A stretch of 64,000 bases of DNA, taken from assembly GCF_030519375.1 (NCBI RefSeq), contig NZ_JAUMKB010000002.1:62001-126000 (forward strand). Reading direction: 5' to 3'. This stretch comes from Mucilaginibacter tolerans. Its GTDB lineage: Bacteria; Bacteroidota; Bacteroidia; Sphingobacteriales; Sphingobacteriaceae. Both the position numbers and the translations under genes were made by a program. The notes under the pieces are model-generated. The model had not been told where the DNA came from, searched no databases, and worked only from the letters and a program-made list of their open reading frames with translations. Each line of letters opens with the position of its first letter. Position 1 is the first letter of the stretch. Positions 59,600-64,000 of this stretch are shown here, in pieces.

Positions 59600-59607
59600 T
59601 AGATTTG
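59600..59607 (+). promoter_or_regulatory. Putative -7 box (TAGATTTG) for the second tetR
   Basis: Exact TAnnTTTG match, 40 nt before the ATG. A TTTGA/TCAAA inverted repeat with a 4-nt spacer follows at once (59608-59621) and could bind a regulator. Confidence 0.45.
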
Positions 59608-59647
59608 TTTGAAAAGTCAAATTTGTCTATTAAACATTTAATATTTA

Positions 59648-60268
59648 ATGGGTGTAATAAGCGAACAACAGGATATTAAGAGGGAAAAAATATTAGAGGC
59701 AGCTTATGAACAGTTTTTGCATTATGGTTACTCTAAGACCACAATGAATGAGATTGCCGGCTCATTATCTTTATCGAAAGCCTTACTTTACTACTACTTT
59801 CCAGATAAAAGTCAGCTTTACATAGCCGTAACACGCAAGCTGGCCGGTGATTATCTGAAGACTTTACAGGATAATATCAGCAAGATTACCGATCTGAAAG
59901 AAGCTTTTGTATTCCAGATTGATACCCACCATAACTTCATACTAAATAATTATAATTTCTTTGATTACTTCAGGCTCAATGAGCAAAATATGCCAGATGC
60001 GATATGGGAAATAGTGGATGATATCCGCCAGGCAGAGATGAGCTTGTTAGGCGATACCATTATTGCTGAGGCCGAACGCGGTAACATAAAACCAGTTGAT
60101 ACCCCCCGGGAAGTTGTTGGATTATTGCTGGACGCATTACATGGTGTAAGGGTCGGGTCGGCAGCTTACAATAAAAAGAATAGTTTTCCCAGGAAAGAAC
60201 ATCTGGAAGAGATCCACAACAAGCGTCTATTGCTGATCGATATTTTTATTAAAGGATTAAAGTACTGA
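59648..60268 (+). CDS. TetR/AcrR family regulator
   Basis: The 206-residue protein has a TetR helix-turn-helix, EAAYEQFLHYGYSKTTMNEIAGSLSLSKALLYYYFPDKSQLYIAV (about residues 15-58). The C-terminal domain (QIDTHHNFILNNYNFFDYFRLNEQ and LLDALHGVRVGSAAYNKKN) fits the general ligand-binding fold. It follows the RND operon but is separated from it by a strong terminator and has its own promoter box. Whether it regulates the pump cannot be decided from sequence; its helix-turn-helix differs from that of the first TetR. Confidence 0.87.
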   Translation: MGVISEQQDIKREKILEAAYEQFLHYGYSKTTMNEIAGSLSLSKALLYYYFPDKSQLYIAVTRKLAGDYLKTLQDNISKITDLKEAFVFQIDTHHNFILNNYNFFDYFRLNEQNMPDAIWEIVDDIRQAEMSLLGDTIIAEAERGNIKPVDTPREVVGLLLDALHGVRVGSAAYNKKNSFPRKEHLEEIHNKRLLLIDIFIKGLKY

Positions 60269-60425
60269 TCTACTGTCACCTTTGGGTCAAAAAGTCATTA
60301 ACCTTAAATTAACGCCTGCTTTATTTGGTATATTTGACTAATTAAATTATTTGGTCAATAATTATTCGTCATATAATTGTTAAAGATACTTCTTAATTTA
60401 GAGGTGATTGTTTTAGAGTGATTGA

Positions 60426-60456
60426 AGCATCCCGGGGATTACCGGGGTGCTTTTTT
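60426..60456 (+). terminator. Intrinsic terminator downstream of the second tetR
   Basis: 10-bp stem with one G-U pair (AGCATCCCGG / CCGGGGTGCT), 6-nt loop, followed by a T-run. It ends 9 bp before the convergent small membrane protein gene. Confidence 0.85.
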
Positions 60457-60464
60457 CTTTTATA

Positions 60465-60872
60465 TCAGTCCTTAATAAGACTAACCATTTTCCATCTTTT
60501 TTTATTTAGGGCATCACCACCAAAAAACTGCAACGTGATTACGAAGGATGTTACCGTTTTTTCTCCCCTGGTATCCTTCGACTCCAGGTAAGATTTTATG
60601 GTGTAAGTAGAGTCGGTTTTTTGGTCAAACTGATAACCTGTCTCAGGGAAAACAATATTAGCAGTTTTTACATTCTGTTTTACAAACTGCTTGGCAATAG
60701 TGTATACATCTTCATTTTTCGGAGGGTTATTTACTATTTCCTCATTCGTTCCGCTACGTGCAAACCTGACGAGAACAAACGTAAAAAAAACGGCAAGTAT
60801 GATCAGGAATATGATCAACTTGTAAGCAAACTTCTTTTTAATCGCCTGATTGTTAACGTAGCTTTTTGACAT
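60465..60872 (-). CDS. Small single-pass membrane protein of unknown function
   Basis: The 135-residue protein has one helix near the N terminus (KLIIFLIILAVFFTFVLVRFA, about residues 18-38). A basic cytosolic end precedes it, and a soluble domain of about 90 residues follows (NEDVYTIAKQFVKQNVKTANIVFPETGYQFDQKTDSTYTIKSYLESKDTRGEKTVTSFVITLQFFGGD). I do not recognise a domain. Its start codon overlaps the PorP/SprF stop by one base, so it is probably translated with the type IX secretion proteins upstream. Confidence 0.7.
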   Translation of the reverse strand: MSKSYVNNQAIKKKFAYKLIIFLIILAVFFTFVLVRFARSGTNEEIVNNPPKNEDVYTIAKQFVKQNVKTANIVFPETGYQFDQKTDSTYTIKSYLESKDTRGEKTVTSFVITLQFFGGDALNKKRWKMVSLIKD

Positions 60873-61918
60873 TAGTAAAACTCATAACAACGCCTTACTC
60901 CTTCAAATCGCCCTGGCGATCCATCGCCGCTACTTGAAGGTAAAGTCGTTTCGTATCCTATGCTTCCTTCGGTGCTACCCGCAGTGTTACCATAGGTAAG
61001 GCCTTGTACCGCTGCGTCATGACTAAAACCAAAACGCAGCTTTTCGCCACCTTCCCTGTTAATAAACAGATCAAATATAAGAGATAAAACGACAGCACTA
61101 GGGCCTGTTTGTGCACCACTGCGGTAGGAGAGTCCAACGTTTACACCACGGCGCTTGTATTGCATACCGATACTGTACGATTGAAACTTGTCTTGCTTAT
61201 AATAAACTACGGATGGAATTACATAAGATTTATCGTCATCATCCATATTTTCGAATGGATCAAGGTTCAGGCGATAGCTGATATGGGTATTGAGTCTCAT
61301 CGGCAATTTAGCTGGCATACCGGTAAACGATTCGTTGGGTTGGTTCACATGTTGCAACGCTGCACCGATATTAAATTCACCTATTACCAGGTTTGTACCA
61401 ATACCTGTATCAAAATAAAATTTATTATTAAAAGGTAATTGAGTAGCTGCTGAAACTGAGCCGGGAATAATACCAATGCTGGCGTCTAACTGATCGTCAA
61501 AAACCAATTTATTATAGTCTATTTTCCGTTGAGTAAAGCCTGCCTGCAAACCGAATGAAAGTACGAAGTCTTCGGAACCGACGCTGTACGAATACAAACC
61601 CGATAAGTTTGTTTTATCCAGGTAAGCGGTACCTTCACTGCTTCGGGTAAACAACAGACCAATACCGCCACCAAATCGTGGAATATTCCAATCAATAGAT
61701 CCGGAAACATACGATAATGTACCGGGCACCGCCGTCCATTGGTTACGGTAGATCAGGTTCATCCTGAGATCAGCCTTGAACTGGCCCGTAAGAGCAGGGT
61801 TAAGATATAAAGGCGAATTGAAAAACTGCGAGTACAAATGATCCTGGGCAAAGCTCGTAAAGCTTTTAAATAGTACCATCAGGAGCACCAACCGCCGCAT
61901 AACCATATTATTCTTCAC
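60872..61918 (-). CDS. PorP/SprF family type IX secretion membrane protein
   Basis: The 348-residue protein has a signal peptide (LVLLMVLFKSFTSFAQ). The PorP/SprF family start follows: DHLYSQFFNSPLYLNPALTGQFKADLRMNLIYRNQW. The rest is beta-rich with alternating aromatic residues, as expected for an outer-membrane barrel. In Flavobacterium johnsoniae, SprF is encoded next to the adhesin SprB and is needed for its display by the type IX system. Here it directly follows a CHU_C adhesin gene (15 bp), the same arrangement. The role is inferred from this context. Confidence 0.92.
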   Translation of the reverse strand: MKNNMVMRRLVLLMVLFKSFTSFAQDHLYSQFFNSPLYLNPALTGQFKADLRMNLIYRNQWTAVPGTLSYVSGSIDWNIPRFGGGIGLLFTRSSEGTAYLDKTNLSGLYSYSVGSEDFVLSFGLQAGFTQRKIDYNKLVFDDQLDASIGIIPGSVSAATQLPFNNKFYFDTGIGTNLVIGEFNIGAALQHVNQPNESFTGMPAKLPMRLNTHISYRLNLDPFENMDDDDKSYVIPSVVYYKQDKFQSYSIGMQYKRRGVNVGLSYRSGAQTGPSAVVLSLIFDLFINREGGEKLRFGFSHDAAVQGLTYGNTAGSTEGSIGYETTLPSSSGDGSPGRFEGVRRCYEFY

Positions 61919-61933
61919 CTTAATATTATCGTA

Positions 61934-64000
61934 TTATCTTAATAAATGTATTGCCCCTGTTTTGCTTGGTGATGAATTATGGTATGACATTCCTTTCCAT
62001 TCCTCGCCGTTTAGAAGTGTAGCACTTATTTGCCATATGTAAACACCTTGCTCTACAATTTTGCCTTTATAAGTACCATCCCAACCTTCAATAGGCGAGC
62101 CATTGTTATCTAACTTAGTTGTTTCCCAAACCAATTGACCGAAATTGTTAAATATCTGCATGCGCCATGTTTTCATCCCGAACCCTTTCGCAATAAATGT
62201 ATTCAGGCTCTTATCCGAACTGGCTGGAATAAACGCATTTGGTAAAAATAAGTTTCCCTTAAACGTAATATTTATGCTCTTAGAGATCACTTGGGAACAA
62301 TCCGTACCTGGTGTCGTGGCAGTCAGCGAGACCGTAAATGGCGCCTTACTAAAATCAAAATGGTGTGAAGCAGGCATATAAGACGGATCAAAGTTTGATC
62401 CATCACCAAAGTCCCACTTGTAAGTTAATGATGATGCAGGGATGTTATCTACCCCAGGCGTAGTGTTGTTGAAAGTAACGTTAAAGTTCTGATCAGCAGT
62501 CCAGGTAAAGTTTGGAGCGGGGATAGGATAAACCGTAAACTGTTTCAACGCCGATTCAGGGGCATCACCACAACCGGAATTGCCCGCTGTTATTGATACG
62601 TAATATACACCTGTGGCGGGAGGAGTATAGGGAATGTCTCCAGTTCCGGCGGGTAAGGTCAGTATCGGTTTTTTATTGGAATCATATATAGTAATCGTGA
62701 ATTTATCGCCGCCGGATGAGAGGTTCTGGAACGTTACCGGGCTGCCAATACAAACATTGCCGACATCACCTTTGATCTGTATTTTCGATATCAAAGATGA
62801 TGGCGAAACCTGTATATCATTAGACGGAGAAGTAGCCTGGTTACCGCACTTGTCTATCACCACCAGGTACATTGAAAAGTGAGTTTGCTGAGTAACCGTC
62901 ATTGGTTGAAAGACGGCATCCCGCGTATCCGGATAAGTCAAGTGTTGTACTATGTTACCATTTGCGTCTTTCAGATAAAAATCATACTGCGCATTATCGC
63001 CGGGCGATAAGTTTTGAGCAGAAAGCGTAAATGTACCACAGGCTGATGTTTGAGACGGATTTAAAACTGCAAGCGGTTTAGCAGAGCTCACTTTTACGTA
63101 AGCAACATAAGGTGCTTGCGAACCGCAATTACTTGTAGGTGTCATAGAGACCTCATAAATAGCTTCGGTACCATCATTTGATGGCTGGAAGGTATGAGAC
63201 GGCGGGTTCACAGCAGTTACCTGGGGCGACCCATCACCAAAATTCCAAACAAATGTACCACCGGTTGGTGTAGGAGTAGATGTATTGGTAAATGTAACTG
63301 TTACAGGTCCGCAACCATGGTCTTGATCCATCGCGAAATTTGGAGTAATGTCGGAAGACACACTGATTGCAACAGTTGAGGGTATATCCTGACATGGTGG
63401 TAAACCTTTTATTGTCCAGGTGAACTTGTAAACGTTCCCTCCTTTCATACCAGTAACTGACGTGATATAATTATTAGGATCAGCAATATTCACTGGTGGG
63501 CCTCCGGTTTGCATCCATGCTCCAACAAATGCCCCCGGATCGTTACCTTTTAATGTGGTGCTGAATTGATTGCACAAATTTTGGTTTGGTCCTGCATCAG
63601 CAATAGGCGTTGGCGGGTTAACGGTAATGGTAGTAGGTGTCGAGCGTACGTCACCACAAGTAAGACCATTACGTACAATTGCCCTGTATTGCGTAGTTCG
63701 TGTTAGATTTTTATAATTTATTACAGATGTCGTATCACCCATCGGCTGCCAGTTATTCCCACCAACTGAGAATTCCCAGCCTACTACAGAACCGACCTGC
63801 TGCGAAAGGCGAACTTGTCCGAAATTGCTACCATAACAAACGGTATCATTGGTCGATGTAATACCACCGTATGGCGCCGGGTCGATCGTAATATCCACCT
63901 CATCGGGTTTAGACGGACACGCCGCTGTATTTGTTACCGTCCAAATGAATTTATAGACACCAGGTTTCAGGCTATCAACCATGGTCTTCGGATCTGCAAC
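61934..64000 (-). CDS. PKD-domain adhesin with gliding-motility-associated (CHU_C) C-terminal domain (partial)
   Basis: The gene runs off the window end; at least 688 residues are present and the true start lies beyond 64000. The visible part is a string of Ig/PKD-type beta domains, two with the PKD motif WNFGDGS / WDFGDGS (about 245 and 550 residues into the fragment). The C terminus is the type B CHU_C sorting domain (LPNAFIPASSDKSLNTFI, RMQIFNNFGQLVWETTK, GWDGTYKG, VEQGVYIWQISATLLNGEEW). Such proteins are secreted by the type IX system and may mediate gliding or adhesion. SprB-like function is possible. It is followed by a PorP/SprF gene. Confidence 0.9.
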   Translation of the reverse strand, partial: VADPKTMVDSLKPGVYKFIWTVTNTAACPSKPDEVDITIDPAPYGGITSTNDTVCYGSNFGQVRLSQQVGSVVGWEFSVGGNNWQPMGDTTSVINYKNLTRTTQYRAIVRNGLTCGDVRSTPTTITVNPPTPIADAGPNQNLCNQFSTTLKGNDPGAFVGAWMQTGGPPVNIADPNNYITSVTGMKGGNVYKFTWTIKGLPPCQDIPSTVAISVSSDITPNFAMDQDHGCGPVTVTFTNTSTPTPTGGTFVWNFGDGSPQVTAVNPPSHTFQPSNDGTEAIYEVSMTPTSNCGSQAPYVAYVKVSSAKPLAVLNPSQTSACGTFTLSAQNLSPGDNAQYDFYLKDANGNIVQHLTYPDTRDAVFQPMTVTQQTHFSMYLVVIDKCGNQATSPSNDIQVSPSSLISKIQIKGDVGNVCIGSPVTFQNLSSGGDKFTITIYDSNKKPILTLPAGTGDIPYTPPATGVYYVSITAGNSGCGDAPESALKQFTVYPIPAPNFTWTADQNFNVTFNNTTPGVDNIPASSLTYKWDFGDGSNFDPSYMPASHHFDFSKAPFTVSLTATTPGTDCSQVISKSINITFKGNLFLPNAFIPASSDKSLNTFIAKGFGMKTWRMQIFNNFGQLVWETTKLDNNGSPIEGWDGTYKGKIVEQGVYIWQISATLLNGEEWKGMSYHNSSPSKTGAIHLLR

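Overview
The window looks like a chromosomal segment from a Bacteroidota bacterium, most likely Sphingobacteriaceae (Mucilaginibacter- or Pedobacter-like). The evidence is a PorP/SprF protein beside a CHU_C-type adhesin, a PorE-like TPR/beta-propeller/OmpA protein, a DUF3667 protein, GH3 and GH1 glycosidases, and many promoters matching the Bacteroidota -7 box TAnnTTTG. Base composition is moderate and fairly even. I saw no insertion sequence, prophage, CRISPR array, tRNA or rRNA operon. Genes are mostly housekeeping, in short operons on both strands.

Layout. 1-5.3 kb: tail of a GH3 glycosidase; a minus-strand pair (nucleoside-permease-like MFS, DUF3667); the minus operon etfB-etfA-bifunctional nuclease. 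5.4-11 kb: TPR protein, chromate transporter, dnaB, rlmB, a broken small membrane ORF, manC. 11-18.9 kb: recQ; queE and a PorE-like protein; a lipoprotein-Rieske-NTF2 run; a zinc-less MDR oxidoreductase. 18.9-28.5 kb: lepA-folD, a fructosamine-kinase-like gene, a small unknown gene, and the mutagenesis cassette imuA-imuB-dnaE2. 28.5-32.4 kb: a sigma-54-type response regulator, RNase P RNA, a lipoprotein/SCO/cytochrome c operon, dinB-like. 32.8-42.7 kb: GH1, a TPR histidine kinase, gcdH, folB, a glcD-like oxidase, mgtC, a thioesterase, hsp20, GlsB-like, an NTF2-like protein, yajQ. 42.9-52.6 kb: ppk1-ppx, a candidate small RNA, ubiX, mtaB, lgt-gtrA-suhB, nfu, purB. 52.7-60.3 kb: a TetR-TolC-MFP-RND efflux operon followed by a second TetR gene. 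60.5-64 kb: part of a type IX secretion/gliding locus (CHU_C adhesin, PorP/SprF, small membrane protein), open at the window edge.

How genes work together. ETF (etfAB), glutaryl-CoA dehydrogenase and the FAD-linked oxidase are flavin-linked catabolic functions. SCO and cytochrome c point to respiratory copper/haem chemistry. PPK1/PPX make and degrade polyphosphate. ImuA/ImuB/DnaE2 form the damage-induced mutasome. The PorE-like, PorP-like and CHU_C genes belong to type IX secretion and cell-surface display.

The most unusual signals are non-coding. (1) A recurring class of intergenic palindromes has arms made of degenerate tandem 7-9 nt units whose sequence differs from locus to locus. (2) A consensus Shine-Dalgarno before hsp20 can pair with an upstream complementary segment, a candidate RNA thermometer. 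(3) A short self-contained promoter-hairpin-terminator unit lies before ubiX. (4) Several genes have a TAnnTTTG box only 4-5 nt before the ATG, implying leaderless transcription.
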